Assembly (NCBI RefSeq): GCF_029637605.1
Contig: NZ_CP121261.1
Coordinates: forward strand, 4,154,001-4,218,000
Source: Achromobacter spanius
Lineage (GTDB): Bacteria > Pseudomonadota > Gammaproteobacteria > Burkholderiales > Burkholderiaceae_B
DNA length: 64,000 bases
Direction of reading: 5' to 3'
Each line of letters begins with the position of its first letter. The first letter of the stretch is position 1. The position numbers and the translations under genes were made by a program. Of the stretch, positions 27,121 to 34,878 are shown in pieces. The notes under the pieces were generated by a model. It did no database searches. It saw only the letters and a list, made by a program, of their open reading frames with translations, and was not told where the DNA came from.

Positions 27121-28104
27121 TCAGTTGGCCTGAATACCGGCGTCCTTCACCACCTTGGCCCAGCGCGTCATCTCGGCGGCCACCATGTCGTCCGTCTTCG
27201 CGGGCGTAGACACCAGCGGTTCGAAGCCCTCTTTCTGCATGCGCGTGCTGAGCTCCTGCGATTGCAGGGCTTCGGCCAGCTTGGCGTTCAAGGTGTCGAT
27301 CACCGGTTGCGGCGTGCCTGCCGGCGCGCTGACCACAAACCAGGTGTTGAATTCGTAGCCGGGCAAGCCGGACTCCGCGATAGTCGGCACGTCGGGCAGC
27401 AGCGGCGACCGCGTCGTGCCGGTCACGCCCAGGGCGCGCAGCTTCTTGCCGTCCACCTGCGGCTTGGCGGCGGACAACACCGGAAAACTCATCTGCACCT
27501 GGCCGCTGATGGTGTCCACCATGGCCGGACCGCCGCCCTTGTAGGGCACATGCAGGATCTGCGTCTTGGACACGGACTTGAACAATTCCGCTGCCATGTG
27601 GAAGGTGCTGCCGGTGCCGGCCGACCCAAAGCTGAGTTCATTCGCGGGCCGCGCGCGCACATAGGCCAGCAGTTCGCTGACGTTGGCCACGGGCAAGTCG
27701 TTCGTTACCGTCAGCACGTGCTGCGACGTGCCCACGGTGCCCACCGACCGCAGATCTTTGCGGGTGTCGAACGGCATGGTCTTGAACAGCGCCGGGTTGA
27801 TGGCCAGCGACATGGTGTTGATGCCCAGCGTGTAGCCATTGGGCTGGGCGCGCGCCACGGCGGACATGCCGATGTTGCCGGACGCGCCGGCGCGGTTTTC
27901 GATGATCACGCTCTGCCCCAGCGCGCGGCCCCAGGCATCCGAGATCAGGCGCGCGGCGATATCCACGCTGCCGCCAGGCGCGAACGGCACAATCAGCGTG
28001 ATCGCTCGATCAGGAAAAGCGTCGGCGGCGGTGGCCGGCGCGGTCCAACAGGCAGTAATGGCAAGGGCCGCGCACAAGGCGCCGGCTACGGGTTTGATGG
28101 TCAT
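27121..28104 (-). CDS. Bug/TctC family periplasmic binding protein
   Basis: A 327-residue extracytoplasmic solute receptor. The signal peptide ends in APATAAD; the mature start is FPDRAITLIVPFAPGGSVDIAARL, with GQSVIIENRAGASGNIG next, both Bug hallmarks. It is first in the minus-strand cluster with leuCD-type and hydrolase genes and divergent from a LysR gene, so it probably binds the carboxylate that the cluster degrades. No TctA/TctB membrane genes are nearby. Confidence 0.92.
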   Translation of the reverse strand: MTIKPVAGALCAALAITACWTAPATAADAFPDRAITLIVPFAPGGSVDIAARLISDAWGRALGQSVIIENRAGASGNIGMSAVARAQPNGYTLGINTMSLAINPALFKTMPFDTRKDLRSVGTVGTSQHVLTVTNDLPVANVSELLAYVRARPANELSFGSAGTGSTFHMAAELFKSVSKTQILHVPYKGGGPAMVDTISGQVQMSFPVLSAAKPQVDGKKLRALGVTGTTRSPLLPDVPTIAESGLPGYEFNTWFVVSAPAGTPQPVIDTLNAKLAEALQSQELSTRMQKEGFEPLVSTPAKTDDMVAAEMTRWAKVVKDAGIQAN

Positions 28105-28210
28105 GCGGATGTCTCCTCGGTTGGCCGCGTGGTGGCGCAGTGGCGGTGCGGCTCTATAGTGGAGCGGCCAGTTTATAGGCGGCCTGCATCTTTATAATTC
28201 GCGTAAAAAC

Positions 28211-28229
28211 TAAATCTTTATTAGATTTA
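28211..28229. promoter_or_regulatory. LysR-type operator in the divergent promoter
   Basis: Perfect dyad TAAATCT-TTATT-AGATTTA (7-bp arms), of the T-N11-A type bound by LysR regulators. It lies 34 bases before the lysR ATG in a strongly AT-rich divergent promoter, 107 bases from the Bug start. Confidence 0.78.
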
Positions 28230-28262
28230 ATTTATAAATGGCCACCGCCTTGGGGGACTGCC

Positions 28263-29186
28263 ATGGACGCCCTTTCCGATCTTGCTTTCTTCTCGCTGGT
28301 GGTCAAACACGGCAATCTGTCCGCCACGGCGCGCGAACTGGGCCTGACGCCGCCCGCCATCAGCGCCAGGCTGGCCCGGCTGGAACAGCGCCTGGGCGTG
28401 CGGCTGCTGAACCGCACCACCCGGCGCGTCAGCGTTACCCAGGAAGGCGAGCTTTATCTCGCCGAAGGCGGGCGCATCCTGGCAGACCTTGAAGCGCTGG
28501 AACGCTCGGTGTCCAGCGCCCGCGCACAACCGCAGGGGCTACTGCGGCTGAACGCCACGTTCGGCTTCGGCCGCGCGCACATCGTGCCGGCCGTGTCGGA
28601 TTTCGCGCGTCAGTATCCCGATGTGGAAGTGCAGATGCGGCTGACGGACAGGCCCTTGAACCTGATCGAAGAAGGCTTCGACGTGGCCGTGCGCTTCGGC
28701 GACCTGCCCGACGCCCGCCTGACGGCCCGCAAGATCGCGTCCAACCGGAGGCTGCTGTGCGCGTCGCCCCGCTACCTGGCCACCTACGGCGAACCCCGCA
28801 CCCCGGGCGAACTGCAACGCCATCGCTGCATCGTGGTGCGCGAAAACGAGGTCGCCTACGGCACCTGGCGGCTGGAATCCGGCCAACGCGCGGAAACCGT
28901 GAAAGTGCGCGGCCCGGTCAGTTCCAACGACGGCCAAAGCGCACTGGAATGGGCGCTGGACGGCCACGGCATCGTCATGCGCTCGGAATGGGAAACCGCC
29001 GCCTACCTGCGTGACGGCCGGCTGCGCGAAGTGCTGACCGACTGGCGCACGCCCGCTGCCGACATCCACGCGCTGTACCCCGAACGCCTGAACCTGCCGG
29101 CCAAGACGGTGGCATTCGTGGATTTTCTGTCCCAGCGCTTCGCGCGGTATTTGAAGGGGCCGGGCGGGGGAAATGCGGGCTGGTGA
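28263..29186 (+). CDS. LysR family transcriptional regulator
   Basis: A 307-residue LysR regulator. The winged helix-turn-helix is at residues 1-60 (GNLSATARELGLTPPAISARLARLEQRLGVRLLNRTTR), and the periplasmic-binding-like effector domain follows. It is divergent from the Bug-leuCD-hydrolase cluster with a good dyad between them, so it probably controls that cluster in response to its substrate and represses itself. The sequence style (NRTTRRVSVTQEGE) is close to the DmlR/CrgA subgroup. ATG 28263 is the only reasonable start. Confidence 0.93.
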   Translation: MDALSDLAFFSLVVKHGNLSATARELGLTPPAISARLARLEQRLGVRLLNRTTRRVSVTQEGELYLAEGGRILADLEALERSVSSARAQPQGLLRLNATFGFGRAHIVPAVSDFARQYPDVEVQMRLTDRPLNLIEEGFDVAVRFGDLPDARLTARKIASNRRLLCASPRYLATYGEPRTPGELQRHRCIVVRENEVAYGTWRLESGQRAETVKVRGPVSSNDGQSALEWALDGHGIVMRSEWETAAYLRDGRLREVLTDWRTPAADIHALYPERLNLPAKTVAFVDFLSQRFARYLKGPGGGNAGW

Positions 29187-29197
29187 CTGCTCTAGGC

Positions 29198-29258
29198 TGT
29201 AGCCGTGGGGCTACAAATTAGCTAGAATTATCCTATTCTGATGCCCAGGGGCTACAAA
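29198..29258 (+). promoter_or_regulatory. hipBA promoter with repeated operator sites
   Basis: Palindrome TGTAGCC-GTGG-GGCTACA at 29198-29215. The element GGGGCTACAAA occurs at 29207-29217 and again at 29248-29258, directly against the hipB start. Between them is AT-rich DNA with TATCCT/TATTCT -10-like hexamers. This layout fits autorepression by a HipB dimer at two sites. Confidence 0.72.
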
Positions 29259-29516
29259 ATGACCACACTCGGCGATGTCGCGGAAATGCTGCGCTCGGCC
29301 CGCAAGGAAAGCGGCTTGTCGCAAGAGGAAATGGCCCGGCGCGCGGATGTCGCCCGAACCACGCTGACGCGCATGGAAAACCTGGCACGCAACGACATGA
29401 GCGTATCAGCGCTGGTCCGGCTGCTGGACGCTGCCGGCTACGACCTTAAAGTTGTCAAAGCTGGCCACCAGCGGACCTTGGAAGACATTTTGGCCGAACA
29501 ACGGCGCGGGGAATAA
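29259..29516 (+). CDS. hipB: HipB-like antitoxin (XRE helix-turn-helix)
   Basis: An 85-residue Cro/C1-type DNA-binding protein: LRSARKESGLSQEEMARRADVARTTLTRMENLARNDMSVSALVRLLDAAGYDLKVV. It should bind its own operators and neutralise HipA. A frame start at 29241 has no ribosome-binding site; ATG 29259 has AGGGG about 7 bases ahead, so I prefer it. The operator half-site GGGGCTACAAA doubles as this ribosome-binding region, so operator and translation signals overlap. It lies three bases upstream of hipA. Confidence 0.87.
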   Translation: MTTLGDVAEMLRSARKESGLSQEEMARRADVARTTLTRMENLARNDMSVSALVRLLDAAGYDLKVVKAGHQRTLEDILAEQRRGE

Positions 29517-29519
29517 GCC

Positions 29520-30854
29520 ATGAAACTGGACGTCCACGTTCTCGGACGCCACGTCGCCAAGCTATATCGCGAGGCAGACGAATACGTTCTCGATTATGTC
29601 CCTGACGCCCCCGACGACGCCTTCGTCAGTCTCACGATGCCAGTGCGCGAGGCGGCGTGGCGATGGCCCCGCGACTTGCACCCATTCTTTCGACAAAACT
29701 TGCCTGAAGGGCATCTGCTTGGCGTAATCCGCGAGCTGTTTGGCCCCCTCATGGATGGCACGGACTTATCCCTGCTTGCCGTCGTCGGCGCATCCGGTAT
29801 TGGACGTGTAGCGGTGACAGCGGAAGGCGCAAGTCCTGGCCTGCCGTTACCGCCCCTGAATATCAAGGACCTGTTGACGGCCGAGAACACCGCGCCCCGC
29901 TTCGACGCGCTGGTGCGCGCGTATGCACGCAGCGCCATCTCGGGCGTGGTGCCAAAATTCCTGGCTCCCGACGGGGGTAGCCAAGGCGCCCCCGATACGG
30001 AAAAAGCCACGTTGCGCACCCCGCAACACATCATCAAGGGGTCCGACGAAAGGACGCCCTATTTGGGATTCAACGAGTTCTTCACGCTGCGCGTATTGCG
30101 GCGCTTGAATGTCGTGCCCGTCGTCAATGCCCAGATGTCCGACGATGGCCGTGTGCTGGTCGTTGACCGCTTCGACGTCGATGCTGCCGGCCAGCCGATA
30201 AGCGGTGTGGAAGACGCTTGCAGCCTGCTCGGCCTGCCGCCCCACGAAAAGTACGGCACGACCACCGAGCGCGTTTACAAGGCCACCCGCGAGTACCTTC
30301 CTTCGGCATCCCTGCGTGCGCAAAACCTTCACTTCGCTTGGCACCTGCTTACGAACTACGTGGTTCGCAACGCGGATTGCCATGCCAAGAACATCGCCTT
30401 GTATTACACCTCGCGCGCCGACGTCGCGTACACGCCCGTTTACGACATCGTCACGACCCAGGCCTACCCCGAATTCAGCAACAGTGCGCCCGCCCTATCC
30501 GTTGACGGACGCAAGACATGGGTTCCCGGCAGCACGCTGGCCAAGTTCATGCTGGCCAGGCTTGGCATCAATTCAAAGCAGTATCAGGCGATGGTCGAGC
30601 AGCTATGCGAATCGGCGGTCGAAGTGGGACGCGAGGTCATCGAGGCAGCGAAGAACGAACCGCAGTGGCGCTGGATTGCCAAGCAAATGGTGCATGCCTG
30701 GAACGACGGCATGTGCGGGCTGCGGAGTTCGAAACTCGATGCTCGGTACCGTAGCCTGGACGCCGCGATTTCCGAGGCAGGCTACGAAGCCGCCGACGCA
30801 CCCTTGGACACATCCCGCGTCATCGGACGGTCCGAAGGCTTGGCCACGCGTTAG
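29520..30854 (+). CDS. hipA: HipA-like toxin kinase
   Basis: A 444-residue HipA-family Ser/Thr kinase; E. coli HipA phosphorylates glutamyl-tRNA synthetase and induces dormancy. Visible motifs are HPFFRQNLPEGHLLGVIRE (N-subdomain), AISGVVPKF (the flexible Gly-rich loop of the family), HIIKGS with the ATP-binding Lys, the catalytic NYVVRNADCHAKNIAL, and the metal-binding YDIVTT. Intact, no frameshift. Base composition is visibly less GC-rich than neighbours, suggesting acquisition. The stop TAG is the first part of a 14-bp tandem repeat tract. Confidence 0.92.
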   Translation: MKLDVHVLGRHVAKLYREADEYVLDYVPDAPDDAFVSLTMPVREAAWRWPRDLHPFFRQNLPEGHLLGVIRELFGPLMDGTDLSLLAVVGASGIGRVAVTAEGASPGLPLPPLNIKDLLTAENTAPRFDALVRAYARSAISGVVPKFLAPDGGSQGAPDTEKATLRTPQHIIKGSDERTPYLGFNEFFTLRVLRRLNVVPVVNAQMSDDGRVLVVDRFDVDAAGQPISGVEDACSLLGLPPHEKYGTTTERVYKATREYLPSASLRAQNLHFAWHLLTNYVVRNADCHAKNIALYYTSRADVAYTPVYDIVTTQAYPEFSNSAPALSVDGRKTWVPGSTLAKFMLARLGINSKQYQAMVEQLCESAVEVGREVIEAAKNEPQWRWIAKQMVHAWNDGMCGLRSSKLDARYRSLDAAISEAGYEAADAPLDTSRVIGRSEGLATR

Positions 30855-30924
30855 CCGGCCGCGCCTAAGCCGGCCGCACCTGGCCGGCCGCACCTGGCCG
30901 GCCGCACCTAGCCGGCCGCGCCCA
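30852..30924. repeat. GC-rich 14-15-bp tandem repeat at the hipA 3' end
   Basis: Five near-identical units of TAGCCGGCCGCGCC/TGGCCGGCCGCACC type run from the hipA stop to 30924. Each unit contains GCCGGC and CGGCCG palindromes, so the tract can form several hairpins; there is no T-run after it. The following 41 bases to the next gene show nothing else. Confidence 0.9.
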
Positions 30925-30965
30925 AGCACGCATAGCCGCGTCGATCCACAGCTAGCCTTCGTGCG

Positions 30966-31607
30966 TTAAATCTCATCAATCGCCGTGCTCGCCGCCGTGC
31001 CCGCCGGCGCGTCGCCCGCGCCGATGGCGTAGCGGTCGCGCGTGGTGACGTAGAAGCTTGCGCCGAACCTTCCCACGGGGAAGTAATCCTGCAAGCGCAC
31101 GCGCCAGGTTTCCGTGTCGATCAGGCCGTCGCGCGCGTGCAGCCAGCGCACCTGGCCGATGAAGATCTGGCGGCTGGCGGTTTCCATGGTTTCGTAGAGC
31201 GTGCATTCGAACGCCACGGGGGCCTGCACGATGCGCGGCGGCTTGACGTGGTGGCTGGGCGCGGCGTCCAGGCCGGCGTGGGCCAGTTCGCTGACGTCGG
31301 CGGGCAGGCGGTCGCCGCAGCGGTGCATTTTTTCGGCCATGGCTTCGTCGGTCAGGTGCACCACGAATTCCTTGTCGCGCGCGATGTTGCGCGCCGTGTC
31401 CTTCAAGCCGCCGTCTTCCAGGCGGTTGATGCTGACCATGACGATGGGCGGGTCTTCGCCCAGCATGTTGAACATGCTGAACGGCGCCGCGTTGACCACG
31501 CCGGTTTCGGATAGGGTGGTGATCAGCGCGATGGGCCGGGGCACGATCAGGCTGGCCATCAGCTTGTAGCGCTGGTACTCGGTGATTGCGTCGAAGTCGA
31601 TTTCCAT
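30966..31607 (-). CDS. Flavin reductase-like FMN-binding protein
   Basis: A 213-residue flavoprotein of the DIM6/NTAB (flavin reductase-like) family. It opens with the conserved YKLMASLIVPRPIALITT, followed by NAAPFSMFNMLGEDPPIVMVSI (FMN-binding) and KDTARNIARDKEFVVHL. These proteins supply reduced flavin or act as small oxidoreductases. ATG 31607 is one base after the stop of the GntR gene, so the two are co-translated; the longer frame to 31700 is inside the regulator. Part of the nitrogen-type cluster transcribed leftward from 33.6 kb. Confidence 0.88.
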   Translation of the reverse strand: MEIDFDAITEYQRYKLMASLIVPRPIALITTLSETGVVNAAPFSMFNMLGEDPPIVMVSINRLEDGGLKDTARNIARDKEFVVHLTDEAMAEKMHRCGDRLPADVSELAHAGLDAAPSHHVKPPRIVQAPVAFECTLYETMETASRQIFIGQVRWLHARDGLIDTETWRVRLQDYFPVGRFGASFYVTTRDRYAIGAGDAPAGTAASTAIDEI

Positions 31608-31608
31608 A

Positions 31609-32385
31609 TCAGGCCAGTCCCAGCATCTGGGCAAGGGTTTGTGCGGGCTGTGGGCGCTCAAGGCTGATGCGCCGCTCCAGGTCCGCCAAGTGGTTGTCAT
31701 TGATCTTCACGGCCTGGGCCACGTCGCCGCGTTCCATCAGATCCACGATCAGCACGTGTTCGTCGTGTTCGCAGGCGGCGTTGCCGGGCGGTTCGTACAG
31801 CGCCACGATGAGCGAGCAGCGCGACACCAGCTCGGCCAGATAGCCGTGCAGGATGGCGTTGCCGGAAAGCTCGCCCAGCCGCACGTGAAACGCGCTGGCC
31901 TGGCGCGCCCACGCGGGCTGGCCGGCGCGATGCAGCAAGGCGTGCTCGTCGCGCAACTGTTTGCGCAGCGACGCATAGTCGGCCTTGGTGGCGCGCGCCA
32001 CGGCCAAGGGCAGCAGCGCGGCTTCCAGCGCGCGGCGCGCCTGGAAGATCTGGCGCGTGTCTTCAGGCGTGGGTTCGGCCACCACGGCGCCCCGGTTGTG
32101 GTGCAGGTCCACCACGTGCTCGTGCGCCAGGCGCTGCAAGGCTTTGCGCGCCACCGAGCGCGACACGCCGAAGAGCTCGCAGATCGCGGCCTCGGGCAGC
32201 TTCGTGCCAGGCGTCAGCCGCTGGCTCATCACGCTTTCATATACCGCTTCGCAGATGCGGCGTTCCATGTCGCTGTCGGGCGAGCCGTCGCCAGGGCTGG
32301 CGGCGCCCGCCACGGCCGGTTCGACGGCGATCGGTTTGCGGGCAGCGGGCTTGGCGCGGGGTGTTGCGGGGCTACGGGTTGGCAT
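31609..32385 (-). CDS. GntR family (FCD subfamily) regulator
   Basis: A 258-residue GntR/FadR-type regulator. A 45-residue Ala/Pro-rich N-terminal extension precedes the winged helix (RICEAVYESVMSQRLTPGTKLPEAAICELFGVSRSVARKALQRLAHEHVVDLHHNRGAVV), and the all-helical FCD ligand domain follows. The FCD metal site residues (D/H in FHVRLGELSGN and LIVDLMERGD...NDNHL) appear present. It probably controls the flanking deacetylase, flavin reductase, ABC transporter and amidase genes; a TTGTTAACAA palindrome at 33453-33462 is a possible operator. Confidence 0.9.
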   Translation of the reverse strand: MPTRSPATPRAKPAARKPIAVEPAVAGAASPGDGSPDSDMERRICEAVYESVMSQRLTPGTKLPEAAICELFGVSRSVARKALQRLAHEHVVDLHHNRGAVVAEPTPEDTRQIFQARRALEAALLPLAVARATKADYASLRKQLRDEHALLHRAGQPAWARQASAFHVRLGELSGNAILHGYLAELVSRCSLIVALYEPPGNAACEHDEHVLIVDLMERGDVAQAVKINDNHLADLERRISLERPQPAQTLAQMLGLA

Positions 32386-32465
32386 GCTGGACTCGGGGAT
32401 AAACGTACAAGACGGGCAATACAAGCAATACGGGCATCGGCGCGGCGGACCGGCGGTTTGACCCG

Positions 32466-33428
32466 TCAGAGCGCGGCGATCACGCCGGGCGGCAGGCTGT
32501 CCACGTGACGGCAGATTTCGCCGGGCGTGGTGAACCAGATCTCGCCCCGGTCGCGCGCGGCCGCCAATGGCGCCAGCGCCCGTCGCAGATGCCGCAAGCG
32601 ATACGGTTGCCCAACAATATAGGGATGCAGCGCAATGCCCATCACCAGCGGCTGGCGCAGCGCCTGCGCGCGCATCTCTTCGAACTGGTCAAGAATCATA
32701 TCGGCAAAGTCGCGCGCGTCCATCTTGCGGCCCATGATCATCGGGATGTCGTTGAGTTCCTGCGGGTACGGGATGGCCCATAGCTCGCCTGCGCGCGTGC
32801 GCATGCGCATGGGCTGGTCGTCGTGGCACCAGTTGAGCGTGTAGCGATAGCCCGCTTCGGCCAGCAGGTCGGGCGTGGCGTGGCTTTCCGATATCCAGGG
32901 TGACAACCAACCCGCGGGCGCCTGGCCGGCGTGTTCGGCAATGCGGTCGCGGCAATGCGCCAGCAGCGCGCTTTCCTCGGCTTCGGGCAAGCCGCCCTGC
33001 CGATGAGCGTTGCTGTAGCCGTGGCCGATCAGTTCGTCGCCGCGCGCCAGGAAGGCGTCGATCAGGTCAGGGCAATGGTCATACAGGGCGGTATTGATCA
33101 GCACGCCGGCGGGCAAGCGCAGTTCGTCAAACAATTCCAGGCAGCGCCACGCGCCCACGCGGTTGCCGTATTCGCGCCAGGCGTAGTTCAGCACGTCCGG
33201 ATGCGGCGAGGCCGGTCCCAATTCCGCCCCCAGCCCTTCGCCAAACGCGAAATGCTCAATATTGAAGCCCAGATACACGGCCAGCCGCGCGCCATTCGGC
33301 CAGGTGTAGTCCTGCCGTCCGGCAATCGGTTGATAGGCGAAGCGGCCGTGGCAAGCCAGGGCCTCGGGGGTCCAGGCAGCGGCGTCGTCACGCCCCGGAT
33401 TAGTGCCTGCAAGCAAGGTTGGGTTCAT
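32466..33428 (-). CDS. Polysaccharide deacetylase family (NodB/PuuE-like) hydrolase
   Basis: A 320-residue NodB-fold hydrolase. WPNGARLAVYLGFNIEHF, LPAGVLINTALYDHCPDLIDAFLARGDELIGHGYSNA and GIALHPYIVGQPYRLRHL resemble the allantoinase-like (PuuE) branch, which acts on ureide or amide substrates rather than on polysaccharides. The position next to an amidase, a Liv-type transporter and sigma-54-like promoters also suggests nitrogen-compound breakdown. The specific substrate is not readable. ATG 33428 is well placed, though with a weak ribosome-binding site. Confidence 0.85.
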   Translation of the reverse strand: MNPTLLAGTNPGRDDAAAWTPEALACHGRFAYQPIAGRQDYTWPNGARLAVYLGFNIEHFAFGEGLGAELGPASPHPDVLNYAWREYGNRVGAWRCLELFDELRLPAGVLINTALYDHCPDLIDAFLARGDELIGHGYSNAHRQGGLPEAEESALLAHCRDRIAEHAGQAPAGWLSPWISESHATPDLLAEAGYRYTLNWCHDDQPMRMRTRAGELWAIPYPQELNDIPMIMGRKMDARDFADMILDQFEEMRAQALRQPLVMGIALHPYIVGQPYRLRHLRRALAPLAAARDRGEIWFTTPGEICRHVDSLPPGVIAAL

Positions 33429-33452
33429 TTTGGTGCAAATCCTGATGCATGA

Positions 33453-33462
33453 TTGTTAACAA
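33453..33462. promoter_or_regulatory. Palindrome TTGTTAACAA, possible GntR operator
   Basis: Perfect 10-bp palindrome with the TGT-N-ACA character of FadR-type GntR operators. It lies 25 bases upstream of the deacetylase start, in an AT-rich stretch. Confidence 0.5.
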
Positions 33463-33580
33463 AATTATTGGTTCTTTGGAAACAAAACTCGGTTCTGACG
33501 CATACAAACCACGCCCAAAGACGCCACATCTCCCCTCGTGGCAGCGCGATCCTGGCAATCGGCGGCCCGGTGGACGCAGG

Positions 33581-33597
33581 TGGCATGGATCTTGCAT
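33581..33597 (+). promoter_or_regulatory. Sigma-54-type promoter for the ABC transporter/amidase operon
   Basis: TGGCATGGATCTTGCAT has the GG (33582-33583) and GC (33594-33595) doublets exactly 10 bases apart and matches TGGCACG-N4-TTGC with one change. The start of transcription should be near 33607, giving a leader of about 54 bases to the ATG at 33661. Confidence 0.8.
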
Positions 33598-33623
33598 GGG
33601 GTACGGAAGCAGCCCTTAACCCC

Positions 33624-33640
33624 ATGCAAGATCCGTTCCA
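33624..33640 (-). promoter_or_regulatory. Second sigma-54-type promoter, facing the first
   Basis: On the minus strand TGGAACGGATCTTGCAT again has GG-N10-GC and TTGC, one change from the consensus. It points leftward to the deacetylase-GntR-flavin reductase genes, with a predicted start near 33614. Together with the plus-strand promoter it forms a near-perfect 22-bp inverted repeat (33580-33601 and 33620-33641). Confidence 0.7.
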
Positions 33641-33660
33641 CTTTTTTCAGGAGTGTCTCG

Positions 33661-34851
33661 ATGGTCCCGACCCGCCGTTCCTTCATGCTTCGCGCCACCG
33701 CCGCCGCCCTCTTCACGGCCGGCCTCGCCCTGCAACCGGCGCTTGCCGCCGACCCCATCAAGATCGGCCTGATCACCGCGCTGTCGGGTGAATCCGCCCG
33801 CGCGGGCGAAGCGCTCACGCGCGGCATGACCATCGCCATCGACGAGATCAATGCCAAGGGTGGCCTGCTGGGCGGCCGCAAGATCGAGCTGGTGCGGCGC
33901 GACGACGAAGGCAACCCCGCCAAGGGCATGGCCGCCGCGCGCGAACTGATCTTCAAAGAGAAAGTGACCGTACTGTTCGGCGGCCTGGACACCCCGGTGT
34001 CGATGGCCATCGTGCCCATCGTGAACCAGGAGAAAGTGCCGTTCATGGGGCCGTGGGCCGCCGGCACGGCCATCACGCATAACAAGGGCAACCCGAACTT
34101 CGTGTTCCGCGTGTCGGCCATGGACGAGATCGTTGACAGCGCGATGCTGCAGTACGCGCAAAAGACGTTCAAGACCGCCAAGCCCGGGTTGATCCTGGTG
34201 AACAACCCCTGGGGCGAATCCAACGAAAAAGGCTTGAACGCGGCAATGGCCGCCGCCAAGGTCACGGCGGCGGGCACTGAAAAATTCCAGGCCAACGACC
34301 TGGACGTGGTGCCGCAATTGAGCCGGCTGAAGGCCGCGGGCGCGGACACGCTGTTCATGGTGGGCAACGTGGGCCCGTCGGCGCAAGTGGTGAAGTCGCT
34401 GGACCGCATGGGCTGGAAGGTGCCGATCGTGTCGCACTGGGGTCCCGCGGGCGGGCGCTTCACCGAGTTGGCCGGCCCCAACGCCAAGAATGTGCACTTC
34501 GTGCAGACCTACAGCTTCTTCGGCAAGCAAGGGCCGGTGGGCGAAAAGGTCTTGCAGGCGCTGAAGACCAAGTATTCCGACATCAAGGGCCCGCAAGACA
34601 TCACGCCGGCGGTGGGCGTGGCCAACGCCTATGACGGCATGCAGCTGGCCGCGCTGGCCATCACGCAGGCCGGTTCGACCGATGGCGACGCCGTGCGCCA
34701 GGGCTTCTACAAGATCGGCAAGTACGACGGCCTGATCAAGACGTACGAACAGCCCTTCACCCCCACGTCGCACGACGCACTGCGCGAGGACGACTACGTG
34801 TGGACGCATTTCGTCGATAACCGCATCCTGCCCGTCAAGGGCGCGCAATAA
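33661..34851 (+). CDS. Liv-type ABC transporter periplasmic binding protein
   Basis: A 396-residue type I periplasmic binding protein of the branched-chain amino acid/amide/urea (HAAT) group. The N-terminal TRRSFML is a twin-arginine-like motif followed by a hydrophobic stretch and ALAAD cleavage site. The mature protein starts PIKIGLITALSGESARAGEALTRGM. ATG 33661 has AGGAG at 33648-33652. First gene of the operon behind the sigma-54-type promoter; the ligand is probably an amide or amino-acid-like nitrogen source. Confidence 0.92.
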   Translation: MVPTRRSFMLRATAAALFTAGLALQPALAADPIKIGLITALSGESARAGEALTRGMTIAIDEINAKGGLLGGRKIELVRRDDEGNPAKGMAAARELIFKEKVTVLFGGLDTPVSMAIVPIVNQEKVPFMGPWAAGTAITHNKGNPNFVFRVSAMDEIVDSAMLQYAQKTFKTAKPGLILVNNPWGESNEKGLNAAMAAAKVTAAGTEKFQANDLDVVPQLSRLKAAGADTLFMVGNVGPSAQVVKSLDRMGWKVPIVSHWGPAGGRFTELAGPNAKNVHFVQTYSFFGKQGPVGEKVLQALKTKYSDIKGPQDITPAVGVANAYDGMQLAALAITQAGSTDGDAVRQGFYKIGKYDGLIKTYEQPFTPTSHDALREDDYVWTHFVDNRILPVKGAQ

Positions 34852-34878
34852 ACCGGTTGCATCACGCGGGAGACGCGC

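Noticed and set aside
30852..30924. Tandem GC-rich units considered as a CRISPR array
   Set aside because: Units are 14-15 bp and directly adjacent, without unique spacers, and no cas genes are near.
33587..33634. The 15-bp perfect inverted repeat followed by ACTTTTTT read as a plain terminator of a leader RNA
   Set aside because: Both arms match sigma-54 promoter elements on opposite strands, and the predicted start lies inside the loop, so the full hairpin would not form in that transcript. It remains an alternative if transcription starts further upstream.
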